Assembly (NCBI GenBank): GCA_016706565.1
Contig: JADJJI010000011.1
Span: 1-64,000, forward strand
Direction: 5' to 3'
Source of the DNA: Piscinibacter sp.
GTDB lineage: Bacteria > Pseudomonadota > Gammaproteobacteria > Burkholderiales > Burkholderiaceae_C
Length of the DNA stretch: 64,000 nt
Each line of letters opens with the position of its first letter. The first letter of the stretch is position 1. The translations under genes and the position numbers were made by a program. Positions 8,692 to 20,463 of the stretch are shown here, piece after piece. Under the pieces are notes generated by a model. The model made no database searches. It had not been told where the DNA came from and saw only the letters and a program-made list of their open reading frames with translations.

Positions 8692-11181
8692 CTACCCGCC
8701 CACCAGCGAGAGCAGCTCCTCGGCGACGAGGCGCTGCTCGAGCTCGAAGTAGTGGGTGTGCGCGTCGGCGCCGATGCAGCCGTCCTTCCAGGCGCGGCCC
8801 TGGCTGTCGCGGCCCTGCTGCACCGCGCCGTCGTAGCGCGCCGCATCCACTTGCAGCGGCGCCGGACGGGTGTCGTCGCTTGCCGCCCACAGCCAGCGTC
8901 CGACATAGTCGCCGCTGCCCCACAGGTTCGACCAGTGATGCAGGCCCAGCTCGTGCGGCTGCGGGCCCGTCCAGTCGGTGCCGGCGGCATGTTGCACGCG
9001 GCTGTGCATCCAGGGGTACAGCGCCGGGAAGCGCAGCGCGTAGAGCTGGCGCAGCGGGCTGCCGACGGTGAGCAGGCGAAGGCCGACGCCGTCGATCCAT
9101 TCGCGCAGTGCCTGCAGGTCGACCTGGCCGGCGGCGGTGGCCGGCCGGCCGAGCCGCTCGCGCTGCTGCAGGTAGCGCAGCAGCTCGGCGGTGATCACCG
9201 TGCCCTGGCTGTGCGCGACGATCACCACGCGCGTGTAGCCCTGGCGCCGAACGTGGTCGAGCAGCGCCACGTAGCGCTCGACGATGCGCACGCGGCAGAT
9301 CGCATCGCGCGGGAACTCGCGGAAGTGGTTGTCGACGTCGAGCGCAGCGTCCAGCGGCGCGCGGATCGCCTGCAGCTGCTTGATCGCCACCTTGCCCAGG
9401 GCCATCAGGCCGGCGGCACCGCCGGCGATGCCGATGACGATGCTGCTCAGCCAGTTCTTCGACAGCTGCTCGACCGTATCGGTGATGCCTTGCAGGTGGG
9501 CATCGAAGGCCGCCGGGTACGAGATCACGCCGCTGCGCGCGATCTGCGACGTCAGCAGCAGCAACGCGACGATCGCGGCACCGAGCGCCACCGCCAGGCC
9601 CCACAGCCGCACCAGGCGCTCGATGGCGCGGTAACCCGTGCTCAGCCAGCGGCCCAGGCCCGCCGCCGCGGGCAGCGCCAGGCGCATTTCGCGCAGGATG
9701 CTGGGCAGGAACACCAGTGCCACGAAGCCCAGCAGCGCGAGCAGGAACAGCGCCACCAGCGCGAAGCTCGAGGCATTGCGTTGCGCGCGCCAGTCCAGGA
9801 AGTCCGACGCGCACATCGCCGCCGGCGAGCCGGTGAACCACCAGGGCTCGTACAGCGCACAGCCGAGCATCGAGCGCAGCGCCCAGGCCGACAGCATGAA
9901 GCCGATCATCAGCAGCACGAGGAAGGCACCCACGGAGCTGAACAGGCCCAGCCGCGCGGTGACCAGCGTCTGCCGGTGGTCGCGCCCGGCGCGGTCGCCG
10001 CGCCACAACGCCCATTCCGACAGCAGCACGCTGGCCGCCACCAGCAATGCGAGCAGAGGCCAGAGCACGGCGTGCGCGAGCAGCAACGCCTCCAGCGCGC
10101 CCAGGGTGCCGTTGATCCAGCCGGCCGAGCCTGCGAAGCCCGTGCTCCGGCCGAACAGGGCGATGCACGACAGCGTGACGGCATACAGCATCCAGCCGAT
10201 GCCCAGCACGGCGCGAAAGCGTTGCTCGCAGAAGGCGAGGAAGCGGTGGTAGAGCAGGCTCAGCCCGGCCAGCCAGGCGAGCATCACGGCGAACAGCGCC
10301 GAGCCGGTGCCCAGCAGGGTCCAGACCCCCGCGCCGATCAGCGCACCCAGCGGCAGCGCGGCCCGCCAGCGCCAGTGCTTCAGCCAGACCAGCGCCGCCG
10401 CCACACCCACCGCGGCGATCGCCGTGGCCGTGACCCGCGTGCCGTTGGCATGCGCGGCGAACAGCAGCGCCGGTGCCAGGATCAGCGTGCACATCACCAG
10501 CTGCAGCGCCAGCAGCGCGAGCACGCGCGAATACAGCCAGTCGGCGGCGCGCTGCACGCGGCCCAGAGCGCTGAGCTCGCCACGGCCGGCCAGGCGTTCG
10601 GCCAGCGAGAGCGCATCGACACCCAGACGCGAAAGATGGAACAACAGCGTGAACAGCTCGGCGACGATGCTCGCCACGCTGCCGGGCAGGCGCGACAGGT
10701 CGGCCCAGTACATCTCGAACACGTCGGCGCGCAGTCCGGGCCCGTCCACCGCATGCACCGACACCGTGGTGGGCTGGGCGGCATGGTGCCGGCGCGCGCC
10801 CTGGGCCTTGGCGAGCAGGTAGTCGGTGAAGCGCACACCGGTGTCGGCACCGGCCGCGTGCGGCGCAGCGCTGTTGGCCTGCGCGGCGCCGCTGGGCAGG
10901 CCGCCGATCGCGTCGTCGAGGAAGTCGCTGCGCCACGACTGCCGCAGCGACTTGCGGCCGCGCCCGCCCCAGCCCTCGGGCCGCCAGCGGCGGTAGGGCA
11001 CGGCCGGGTCGAGCGGCGGCACGGCCAGCGGCAGCTCCTGCGCGACGCTGCGGCCGCCGCTGGCCGCGGCGAGCTGCAGCGCCACGGCTTCGCCCGTGTC
11101 GCTGCGCTGCTGGTCGGCGATGCCGTGAACGGCAATGACGGCGACGCGTCCGGCTTGCGGGCGTTCAAGAGGGTCGGCCAT
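8692..11181 (-). CDS. Large membrane-embedded predicted alpha/beta-hydrolase
   Basis: 829 residues from the ATG at 11181. The N-terminus has a hydrolase first strand and oxyanion-type motif (VAVIAVHGIADQQ, His19). The nucleophile elbow appears far downstream as VVIVAHSQGTVITAELL (Ser658), and candidate catalytic His residues are at about 808-810 (HTHYF). Between them, roughly residues 190-600, lies a long set of about eight to ten hydrophobic segments. The layout is therefore a split hydrolase fold with a membrane domain inserted before the nucleophile elbow. Substrate unknown; a lipid ester is a reasonable guess given the membrane location. It is convergent with the propeller gene, and the stops are only a few bases apart. 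Confidence 0.7.
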   Translation of the reverse strand: MADPLERPQAGRVAVIAVHGIADQQRSDTGEAVALQLAAASGGRSVAQELPLAVPPLDPAVPYRRWRPEGWGGRGRKSLRQSWRSDFLDDAIGGLPSGAAQANSAAPHAAGADTGVRFTDYLLAKAQGARRHHAAQPTTVSVHAVDGPGLRADVFEMYWADLSRLPGSVASIVAELFTLLFHLSRLGVDALSLAERLAGRGELSALGRVQRAADWLYSRVLALLALQLVMCTLILAPALLFAAHANGTRVTATAIAAVGVAAALVWLKHWRWRAALPLGALIGAGVWTLLGTGSALFAVMLAWLAGLSLLYHRFLAFCEQRFRAVLGIGWMLYAVTLSCIALFGRSTGFAGSAGWINGTLGALEALLLAHAVLWPLLALLVAASVLLSEWALWRGDRAGRDHRQTLVTARLGLFSSVGAFLVLLMIGFMLSAWALRSMLGCALYEPWWFTGSPAAMCASDFLDWRAQRNASSFALVALFLLALLGFVALVFLPSILREMRLALPAAAGLGRWLSTGYRAIERLVRLWGLAVALGAAIVALLLLTSQIARSGVISYPAAFDAHLQGITDTVEQLSKNWLSSIVIGIAGGAAGLMALGKVAIKQLQAIRAPLDAALDVDNHFREFPRDAICRVRIVERYVALLDHVRRQGYTRVVIVAHSQGTVITAELLRYLQQRERLGRPATAAGQVDLQALREWIDGVGLRLLTVGSPLRQLYALRFPALYPWMHSRVQHAAGTDWTGPQPHELGLHHWSNLWGSGDYVGRWLWAASDDTRPAPLQVDAARYDGAVQQGRDSQGRAWKDGCIGADAHTHYFELEQRLVAEELLSLVGG

Positions 11182-11292
11182 GGCGGGCTCCGCGTGGGAC
11201 AGGGTGGCGAAGGCTAACGCGCGGCCGCGGCCCTCGTCATCCCCAGAAGAAGGACCGCCGGCCGGGGCCACCTTCATGACGCTGCGCCTGCG

Positions 11293-12627
11293 CTAGCGCC
11301 CGAGCCGCGCGCGCCAGTGCTCGACCTGAGGCGTGGCGCCGCGGGCCAGCAAGCGCTCGTTGAGCAGCGCGCGGCCGAGCGCGCGGTCACCGTGCGGCAG
11401 CGTGCAGGCGGCCAGCAGCGTCTGGTCGATCAGGTCGCGCTGCGCGTGGCTGCCGCCGAAGCGGTGCGCCGTCTCGCGCAGCGGCACGAGCAGGCGGATC
11501 GCCTCGGCAGCATCGCCGGCGTCGAAGGACAGCAGGGCGCGCATCAGCGGCAGGCCGACCTCGCGCGCCATCGCGGCGTTGCTGTCGGTGCCGCGTTCGG
11601 CGCGGCGCTGCACGGCGGCGAACAGCGATTGCGCACGCGCCGCATCGCGCAGGCCGATCAGCGCGATCAGCATGTGCGCGTCGTTGAAAGCGGAGTGGCC
11701 GGCGTCGCGCGGCGTCAGGTCCCATCCTGCGGCGAGGTCGGCCCAGCGCGCGGCGAGATCCAGCGTGCCGTCGCTGTCGAGCAGGCGCAGCCGCCACAGC
11801 AGCGCTGCGCCGTCCAGTCGCTGCAGCGTCAGCACCGCGTGGGCGCTGCCCTGGTGGTCATCGTGCAGCGCCAGCGCGCCGGGCAAGTCCATCGCTTCGA
11901 GGTGGAAGAGCGCGAGATGCCACCAGTGGTGCCCGGCGAAGCCGTTGCCCTCGGCCCAGACCGTTTCGTGTTCGCGCAGCCAGCGCCTGCCTTCGTCGAA
12001 GCGGCCCTGCATCTCCATCACGTGCGCCACCGCATGCGTCGCCCAGGGCACCTTGGCCTGGCCAGCCACGGCCTCGCGGCCCACCGCCTCGGCCTGCGCG
12101 TAGAGGTTGTTCTCTTCCAGCCCGAAGGCGTGCATGCCCAGCAGGTAGGGCCGCAGCGCATCGTCGCGTGGCCACTCGGGCAGCACGCGGGCGACCCGCT
12201 GGCGCAGGTTGCGCGCATCGCCGCGGTAGAAGTCGAACAGGTGCGCCCACTGCAGCGCATACAGATCACTCGGGTGCTGCAGCAGGATCTGCTCCCAGGC
12301 CGCGCAGGCGCCATGCCAGTCGCCGGCGGCGCAGCGGTCGGCGGCCGCCCAGTGGGCGCGCTCGCGCTCGGGCGCGTTTGCCGCGAGCAGGTCGGCCTGC
12401 TCGAGCGCGGCTCGGGCGTCGGCCACCAGAGAGGGCTCGGTGAGCGTGAGCAGGAAGCTCGCGCGCATCACGTGCGGCAGCATCCAGCCAGGGTCGGCGG
12501 CGATGGCGGCGTCGAGGTCGGCCAGCGGCGCGTCGAAGAACGAGCACATGCGCCACAGCGCGGTCTCGGCGTGCTTCAGTGCGTCTTCCGAGGACGTGCC
12601 GACCGGGTTGCCGCGCTGGTCTTGCAT
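11293..12627 (-). CDS. TTC38-like tetratricopeptide-type protein
   Basis: 444 codons of helical-repeat sequence without a signal peptide or membrane segment. Segments such as DLDAAIAADPGWMLPHVMRASFLLTL, WEQILLQHPSDLYALQWAHLFDFYRGD and HAVAHVMEMQGRFDEGRRWL match the repeat pattern of the tetratricopeptide-repeat-38 family found in bacteria and eukaryotes. In that family the HAVAHV and HHWWHLALFHLE stretches are unusually conserved, hinting at more than scaffolding. The biochemical role is not known. It is 4 bases from the amidase stop and may form an operon with it. Confidence 0.8.
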   Translation of the reverse strand: MQDQRGNPVGTSSEDALKHAETALWRMCSFFDAPLADLDAAIAADPGWMLPHVMRASFLLTLTEPSLVADARAALEQADLLAANAPERERAHWAAADRCAAGDWHGACAAWEQILLQHPSDLYALQWAHLFDFYRGDARNLRQRVARVLPEWPRDDALRPYLLGMHAFGLEENNLYAQAEAVGREAVAGQAKVPWATHAVAHVMEMQGRFDEGRRWLREHETVWAEGNGFAGHHWWHLALFHLEAMDLPGALALHDDHQGSAHAVLTLQRLDGAALLWRLRLLDSDGTLDLAARWADLAAGWDLTPRDAGHSAFNDAHMLIALIGLRDAARAQSLFAAVQRRAERGTDSNAAMAREVGLPLMRALLSFDAGDAAEAIRLLVPLRETAHRFGGSHAQRDLIDQTLLAACTLPHGDRALGRALLNERLLARGATPQVEHWRARLGR

Positions 12628-12631
12628 GCAA

Positions 12632-14023
12632 TCAGCCTGCGGGCGGCTGCGGCCACGGCCGCTGCGCCGGCCGCAGCTGCTCCCAGGCGTGGCAGACCTG
12701 CAGCACGCCGAGGTCGTCGTGGCGCGGCCCGGTGACCTGCAGCCCGATCGGCAGGCCGCTGCGTGTGTAGCCGCAGTTGATGCTGGCCGAAGGCTGCTCG
12801 CTCATGTTGAAGGGCAGCGTGAAGCCGATGTGCTCGAGCGGTCGCGCCGGGTCGTCGGTGGGGCCGGCGAGTTCGGCGGCGTAGGCGGCGATCGGCGCGG
12901 TCGGGGAGATCACCACGTCGAAGGGCGAGCAGGCGGCCACGGCGGCGTCGCGCATCGCGCCCATCTGGCTGTAGCCGCGGAACACCTGTTCGCCGCTGAG
13001 GCCGGCACCGCCGCGCGCCCACTCGACGATGAAGGGCAGCACCTTGGCGCGGCGCGCCTCGGGCAGCGCGGAGATGTCCATCCAGCTGCGGCAGCGCCAG
13101 AAGTTGTCCATGCCGTCGATCATCGCGCGTGTCATGAAGGGGCGCACGGGCTCGACGATGGCGCCGGCACGTTCGAACAGGCGCGCCGCCGCCTCCACCG
13201 CTGCGCGTGTGTCGGGTTCGACCGGCAGGCCCCAGCCGGCGTCGAGCTGCAAGCCGATGCGCAGGCCCTTCACCTCGCGGTGCAGTTTCTGCCAGGCGAT
13301 GTCCTGCCAGGGCAGGCTCATCGTGTCGCGCGCATCGGGCCGGCTGAGCACGCCCATCATCAGCGCGGCATCGGCCACGGTGCGTGTCATCGGCCCGGCC
13401 ACGCGGCCGGCGTAGGGCGGGTGGATCGGGATGCGGCCGAGGCTGGGTTTGAGGGTGAAGATGCCGCACCAGGCCGCAGGCAGGCGCACCGAGCCGCCGA
13501 TGTCGGTGCCCAGGTGCAGCGGCCCGTAGCCGGCGGCGGCACCGGCACCGGCCCCGGCGCTGCTGCCGCCGGGGTTCTTCGTCAGGTCCCAGGGGTTGCG
13601 TGTGAGCGCATGAAAACTCGACAGCCCCGACGACAGCATGCCGTAGTCGGGCATCGTCGTCTTGCCCAGGATCACCGCGCCGGCTTCGCGCAGCCGTGCG
13701 GCGGGCGGTGCGTCCTGCGCCGCGGGCACCAGCTCGGTGGCGGCGGTGCCCAGCGGCACCGGCACGCCCTTCGTGGCGATGTTCTCCTTGATCATCGTCG
13801 GCACGCCGTCGAGCGCACCGATCGGCTCGCCCTTCAGCCAGCGCGCCTGCGAGGCTTCGGCCTGCACCAGCGCCGCCTCGGGGTCGAGCGCGTAGGTGGC
13901 ATGCAGGTGCGGCTCCCAGCGGCCGATGTGGCGCAGCACCGCGCGCGCCACCTCCACCGGCGAGGCGGCCTTGCGGTGGTAGAGGTCGAGCAGCGCGATG
14001 GCGGAGAGGTCGTGTAGGTCCAT
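12632..14023 (-). CDS. Amidase-signature-family amidase
   Basis: 463 residues, a normal length for the family. The Ser-cisSer-Lys triad is recognisable: Lys79 in GVPTMIKENIATKG, Ser154 in NPGGSSAGAGAG and Ser178 in TDIGGSVRLPAAWCG. It hydrolyses an amide bond, probably cytosolic since there is no signal peptide; relatives include glutamyl-tRNA amidotransferase A-like and nitrile-pathway amidases, but no gatB/gatC lies nearby. The frame is open for another 61 codons upstream into the repeat region; the start MDLHDLSAIALLDLY is chosen because it matches the family's N-terminus. Confidence 0.9.
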   Translation of the reverse strand: MDLHDLSAIALLDLYHRKAASPVEVARAVLRHIGRWEPHLHATYALDPEAALVQAEASQARWLKGEPIGALDGVPTMIKENIATKGVPVPLGTAATELVPAAQDAPPAARLREAGAVILGKTTMPDYGMLSSGLSSFHALTRNPWDLTKNPGGSSAGAGAGAAAGYGPLHLGTDIGGSVRLPAAWCGIFTLKPSLGRIPIHPPYAGRVAGPMTRTVADAALMMGVLSRPDARDTMSLPWQDIAWQKLHREVKGLRIGLQLDAGWGLPVEPDTRAAVEAAARLFERAGAIVEPVRPFMTRAMIDGMDNFWRCRSWMDISALPEARRAKVLPFIVEWARGGAGLSGEQVFRGYSQMGAMRDAAVAACSPFDVVISPTAPIAAYAAELAGPTDDPARPLEHIGFTLPFNMSEQPSASINCGYTRSGLPIGLQVTGPRHDDLGVLQVCHAWEQLRPAQRPWPQPPAG

Positions 14024-14083
14024 CTCAGTGGCTCCGCCGTGCTTCGCAGGACCCGCGACGCATGAGTTCTCGGGTGTTGGTGG

Positions 14084-14715
14084 GCGGCTTGCGGCCCGTT
14101 GCTGACATTCGCTTGTGGCTGCTTTCGTGCCTGGTTCGCGTGTCGCGGCAGGCGCTGCCCGCGGGGGGCTCATGCTGTGGCGGTCGGCGCTGCGCGCCGA
14201 CTCCACTGCGATGCTCGCACCAGGGTCGTGCCGCAGAACTCACTACGCTCCCTGCGGTCGCTGCGTTCAAACAGCCGCGGCAAGTCAGTTCACGAAGCGC
14301 GCTCGCGCGCGCCGACCCTGGCGCTGCGCTTCTCGTCGCCACAGAAATCGCCCCCCGCGGGCAGCGCCTGCCGCGAAGTCCACCGCTGGTTCGTCTCGTC
14401 TCGCAGGCCACCGCTGGTTCAGCAAAGGCGCGCCCGGGCAGGCGCAGGCGCGCCTCTGAGGTGCCGAGAAGCACAGGGCTCGTGGCCGCGCGCGCAGCGC
14501 TTCGTCTTCTGACTCGTCGACGCTGTCCGAACGTAGCGACCGCAGGTCGCGGAGTGAGTTCGGCGACGGGGCCATGAGACCGAGCATCGCAGGGGAGTCG
14601 GCGCGCAGCGCCGACCGCCGAGGCGAAGCGCCGTAGCCTGCCCGGGCGTGCCTTTGCCGCGCCGCCCAAGACCCGCACAGCAGACGTCGAAAGTCAGCAA
14701 AGGGCCGCAAGCGGC
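14084..14715. repeat. Intergenic palindromic repeat, copy A (long form)
   Basis: The 785-base space between the amidase and the solute-binding-protein gene holds no convincing gene. It is filled by an element bounded by 23-bp terminal inverted repeats: 14084-14106 (GCGGCTTGCGGCCCGTTGCTGAC) and 14693-14715 (21 of 23 matching on the opposite strand). Inside are a perfect 26-bp inverted pair (14144-14169 and 14350-14375) and, from about 14410 to 14630, a second diverged copy of the same core in reverse orientation. A shorter relative is at 49729-50105. No transposase is encoded, so a MITE-like or REP-like element is the likely class. Confidence 0.8.
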
Positions 14716-14808
14716 TTCCTGCTTGTCACTGCGTGTCTGCAAACTGACCAGGTTCACTTCAGTCCCTGCGGTGTTCGAGCCTGCTCCGCTCAGTTTCCAG
14801 GAGCGGCA

Positions 14809-16289
14809 TCACCAGCTCAACGCCGCAAGATCGTTCGCGAAGATCGGCGAGCTGCTCCACAGCCCCTTCAGCGGCTTGCGTGCCACCGCGAACTGCGGCA
14901 GCTGGAACAGGTAGGCATTCACCGCGTCGGTGGCCAGCAGCTTCTGGATGTCGCCGATCAGCTTCAGCCGAGTCTTCGCGTCGGTGCTGGTGTTGTACTT
15001 CGCCAGCAGCTCCTTGTAGGCCTTGCTCTCGTAGCCCCAGTAATAGGCCGGGTCGGCGTAGCGGTCGAAGTCCAGCGGCTCGACGTGGCTGATGATGGTC
15101 AGGTCGTAGTTGCCCTTGAAGGCCCCCGACAGCCACTGCGCCCACTCCACGTTCTCGATCTTCGCGACGATGCCCACCTTGGCCAGCTGCGCCGCGACGA
15201 TCTCGCCGCCCTTGCGTGCGTACTGCGGCGGCGGCAGCGTCAGCGTCACGTTCAGCGGCGTCGCCACGCCGGCCTCCTTGAGCAGGGCCTTGGCCTTCTC
15301 CGGGTTGTACGGGTTCACCGCCGTGAGGTCGACATAGCCGGCGTCGCTGGGCACCAGGTGGCTGCCGATCGGCGCGCCGTAGCCTTCCATCGCGCCGTCG
15401 ATGATCGCCTTGCGGTCGATCGCCGCGGCGATTGCGCGGCGCACGCGCACGTCGTCGAAGGGCTTCTTGCGGTTGTTGATCGACACGATCGTCTTGCCTT
15501 CGGTGCCGCCGATCTCGACCGTGAAGCGCTTGTCCGACTGGAACTGCTTCAGGTTCTGCGGCGCGCCGAAACGCGGCATGCCGTCGATGTCGCCGGCCAG
15601 CAGCGCGGCCACTTGCGCCGCCGGGTCGTTGATGAAGCGGAAAGTCACCTTCTTCATCTTCACCGCCGCGGCGCCGCGGTAATCGGCATTCTTCACCAGC
15701 GTGATCGACGAACCTTTCTTCCAGTCCTCGAGCTTGAACGGGCCTGTGCCCACGGGCTTGGTCGCGGTGGTGGCCGCACTCTTCGGGTCGAGGATCACCG
15801 CGGTGTTCTCGCCCATGCGGAACAGGAAGTTGCCGTCGGCGTTGTTCAGCACCAGGATGACCGTGTGCGGGTCGGGCGTGTCGATGCGGCTGATGTTGTC
15901 GAACACCGCCTTCTTCGCCTTGTTGGTCGAGCCTTCGGCGCGGGCACGCTCGAAGCTGAACTTCACGTCGCTGGCGTCGAAGGCCTCGCCGTCGTGGAAC
16001 CTCACGCCGCGCTTCAGCTTGAAGGTGTAGAGCTTGCCGTCCGGGTCGACGCTCCAGCTCTCGGCCAGCAGCGCAGAGACCTTGCCGTCCATGCCGATCT
16101 TCGTGAGTCCCTCCAGCACGTTCAGGTGCACCACCTCGCCGATGGCGGCGGCCGACGCGGCCGTCGGGTCCAGGCCCGGCGACGGCTCGAGCACCATGCC
16201 CAGCACCACGCTGTCCTTGCGGCCCTGGGCCGGCGAGGTGATGGCCAGGCTGGCAAGAAGAAGGGCGGACAGCACACGCAGCGAAGTTC

Positions 16290-16293
<4 letters not shown>
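14809..16293 (-). CDS. Oligopeptide/nickel-type ABC transporter, periplasmic solute-binding protein
   Basis: 494 residues with a Sec signal peptide ending near ITSPAQG. The family-5 solute-binding fold is shown by ALLAESWSVDPDGKLYTFKLKRGVRFHDGEAFDASDV, FKLEDWKKG and AIAAAIDRKAIIDGAMEGYGAPIGSHLVPS. It captures the substrate (peptide or peptide-like compound) in the periplasm for the membrane complex. Its ATG overlaps the stop of the preceding ATPase gene by 4 bases, an unusual order since the binding-protein gene usually comes first. The cognate permeases are probably the pair encoded at 22.5-24.3 kb. Confidence 0.92.
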
Positions 16294-17132
<839 letters not shown>

Positions 17133-17213
17133 GTGCGGATCATGCCGTACGCACGGGGTGTGAATGCTGCAGGGTCGAGCGCCCCGGGGTAGCGACTGGT
17201 CACGCTTATGTGT

Positions 17214-17288
17214 CCCACATGTTCGTAAGCCCAGGTGCCGTGGCGGCCCCCAGGCGTTACGGACGTAAGGGTGCCGGAAACATGTGGG
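17214..17288. promoter_or_regulatory. Spaced 10-bp inverted repeat between divergent genes
   Basis: CCCACATGTT (17214-17223) and AACATGTGGG (17279-17288) are exact inverted copies 55 bases apart, with a smaller ACGTCCCACGT palindrome just downstream. They lie between the divergent ATPase and cytochrome genes, where operator sites for a looping regulator would be expected. Confidence 0.5.
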
Positions 17289-17368
17289 AAAACGTCCCAC
17301 GTCGAGGCTATGGTCCGGCCGCCGGCCTGAAAGGGTGCGGTCCATTCATCCACGAGAGGACTCAAGCA

Positions 17369-18763
<1,395 letters not shown>

Positions 18764-18823
18764 CGACGGCCTGACGATTCGGCGGGGCGGTTGGCCGATG
18801 CGGCACCCGCCCCGCGCGCCGGC

Positions 18824-19480
18824 TCAGCCCGGCCAGCCCTGCGCGCCGGTCAGCGGCACGAAGCGCACGGGCAGCAGCACCTCGCGCTGCTCGTCATGTT
18901 CGCCGGTGCGTGTGAGGCGCAGCAGCTCCTGCGCGCCATGGCGCTCGCCGACCGGCATGACGAGCCGCCCGCCGATCTTCAGCTGCGCCTTCAAGGCCGC
19001 CGGCAGGTCGGGGCCGGCCGCGGTGACGACGATCGCGTCGTAGGGCGCCGCGTTGGGCCAGCCCAGGCTGCCGTCGCCGGCGTGCACCGCCACGTTGCTG
19101 CAATGGTGCGAGGCCAGTCGTTTCGTGGCCAGCTCGGCGAGCTCGGCGATGCACTCGACGCTGTGCACCTCGGCGGCCAGCCGTGCGAGCACGGCCGCCG
19201 CGTAGCCGGAGCCCGTGCCGATCTCGAGCACGCGCTCGTCACCCTGCAGCATCAGGGCCTCGCACATCAATGCCACGATGTAGGGCTGCGAGATGGTCTG
19301 CTCGGCCTCGATCGGCAAAGGGCCGTCGTGATACGCCTCTTCTCGCCAGCCGGGGCTGACGAAATCTTCGCGCGGCACCTCGCGCATCGCGGCGAGCACG
19401 CGCGGGTCGGTTATGCCGCGCGCCTCGATCTGCTGCGCCACCATGGCCTGGCGCCGGGCCGCGAAGTCGATGCGGCTCAT
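18824..19480 (-). CDS. pcm: Protein-L-isoaspartate O-methyltransferase
   Basis: 218 residues, normal length. It methylates isoaspartyl residues of damaged proteins with SAM to start their repair in the cytosol. The family-specific region PIEAEQTISQPYIVALM is followed by SAM motif I VLEIGTGSGYAAAVLARL and by VHAGDGSLGWPNAAPYDAIVVTAA. Its start overlaps the stop of the upstream ABC ATPase gene by 4 bases, so the two are translationally coupled although functionally unrelated. In many proteobacteria pcm sits with surE and nlpD; that context is absent, so this could be a second paralogue. Confidence 0.95.
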   Translation of the reverse strand: MSRIDFAARRQAMVAQQIEARGITDPRVLAAMREVPREDFVSPGWREEAYHDGPLPIEAEQTISQPYIVALMCEALMLQGDERVLEIGTGSGYAAAVLARLAAEVHSVECIAELAELATKRLASHHCSNVAVHAGDGSLGWPNAAPYDAIVVTAAGPDLPAALKAQLKIGGRLVMPVGERHGAQELLRLTRTGEHDEQREVLLPVRFVPLTGAQGWPG

Positions 19481-20442
19481 GTCACGCTCACGTCCAGATG
19501 CAGGCAGCGCGCCATGTGCGCGGCACCAACGGCCACCGCGGGCGGCATGGCGCGCCGGCAGTCGTCGGCGGCACGCGCGCAGCGCTCGGCGAACGGGCAG
19601 CCCGGGGGCAGGTCGGCCAGCTCGGGCACGCGCCCGGGGATGGTGGCCAGCCGCGTGCCGCGTGTCGCGCCCAGCCGCGGCCGTGCTGCATGCAGGCCCT
19701 GCGTGTAGGGATGGGCCAGGTGGCCGAACACGGCCGCCGTGGGGCCGGCTTCGACCACCGCGCCGCCGTACATCACCGCGACCCGCTGCACGTGGCGCGC
19801 CATCACGCCGAGGTCGTGGCTGATCAGCAGCAACGCCATGCCGCTGCCCTGCACCAGCTCGTCGATGAGCATCAGCACCTCGTGCTGCAGGGTGACGTCG
19901 AGCGCGGTGGTGGGCTCGTCGGCGATCAGCAGGTCGGGCCCACAGGCCAGCGCCATGGCGATCATCACGCGCTGCCGCTGGCCGCCGCTGAGCTGGTGCG
20001 GATGGGCATCGAGGCGCTTCGCGGCCTCGGGCAGCTTCACGCGGTCGAGCAGGCGCAGCGCCTCGGTGCGCGCGGCGGAACGGTCCAGGCCGCGGTGCAG
20101 GCGCAGCGGCTCGGCCACCTGTGCGCCGATCGTGTGCAGCGGGTTCAGCGCCGTCATCGGCTCCTGGAAGATCATCGCCAGCCGATCGCCGCGCAGGCGT
20201 GCCATCGCGTCGTCGGGCAGCCCCACCAGCTCCTGGCCCGCGAACCGGATGCTGCCCTCGACCCGCGCGCCCTCGGGCAGCAGGCCCATCAGCGCCAGCG
20301 CGGTGAGCGACTTGCCGCAGCCGCTCTCGCCGATCAGGCCGAGCTTCTCGCCGGCGCCGAGCGAGAGCGAGACGCCACGCAGCGCCGCGGCCGGGCCGCG
20401 CGCGGTGGGCAGCACGACGCGCAGGTCACGGACGTCGAGCAC
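19477..20442 (-). CDS. Oligopeptide-type ABC transporter ATP-binding subunit (DppD/OppD class)
   Basis: 321 residues from a GTG. Walker A is GESGCGKS, the Q-loop region MIFQEPMTALNPLHTIG, the signature LSGGQRQRVMIAMAL and Walker B LLIADEPTTALD. The EPMTALNP segment marks the D-type ATPase, and the C-terminus has the Cys-rich PGCPFAERCARAADDCR motif that in this class can bind an iron-sulfur cluster or structural metal. It should pair with the F-type ATPase encoded 3 kb away. It follows the oxidoreductase gene by 21 bases and overlaps pcm. Confidence 0.93.
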   Translation of the reverse strand: MLDVRDLRVVLPTARGPAAALRGVSLSLGAGEKLGLIGESGCGKSLTALALMGLLPEGARVEGSIRFAGQELVGLPDDAMARLRGDRLAMIFQEPMTALNPLHTIGAQVAEPLRLHRGLDRSAARTEALRLLDRVKLPEAAKRLDAHPHQLSGGQRQRVMIAMALACGPDLLIADEPTTALDVTLQHEVLMLIDELVQGSGMALLLISHDLGVMARHVQRVAVMYGGAVVEAGPTAAVFGHLAHPYTQGLHAARPRLGATRGTRLATIPGRVPELADLPPGCPFAERCARAADDCRRAMPPAVAVGAAHMARCLHLDVSVT

Positions 20443-20463
20443 GGCAGGGCGGATGCAGCCTCG

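Noticed and set aside
14030-14757. Several open frames of 100-220 codons inside repeat A
   Set aside because: They are made of palindromic repeat sequence, recur in copy B and have no domain similarity or ribosome-binding sites.
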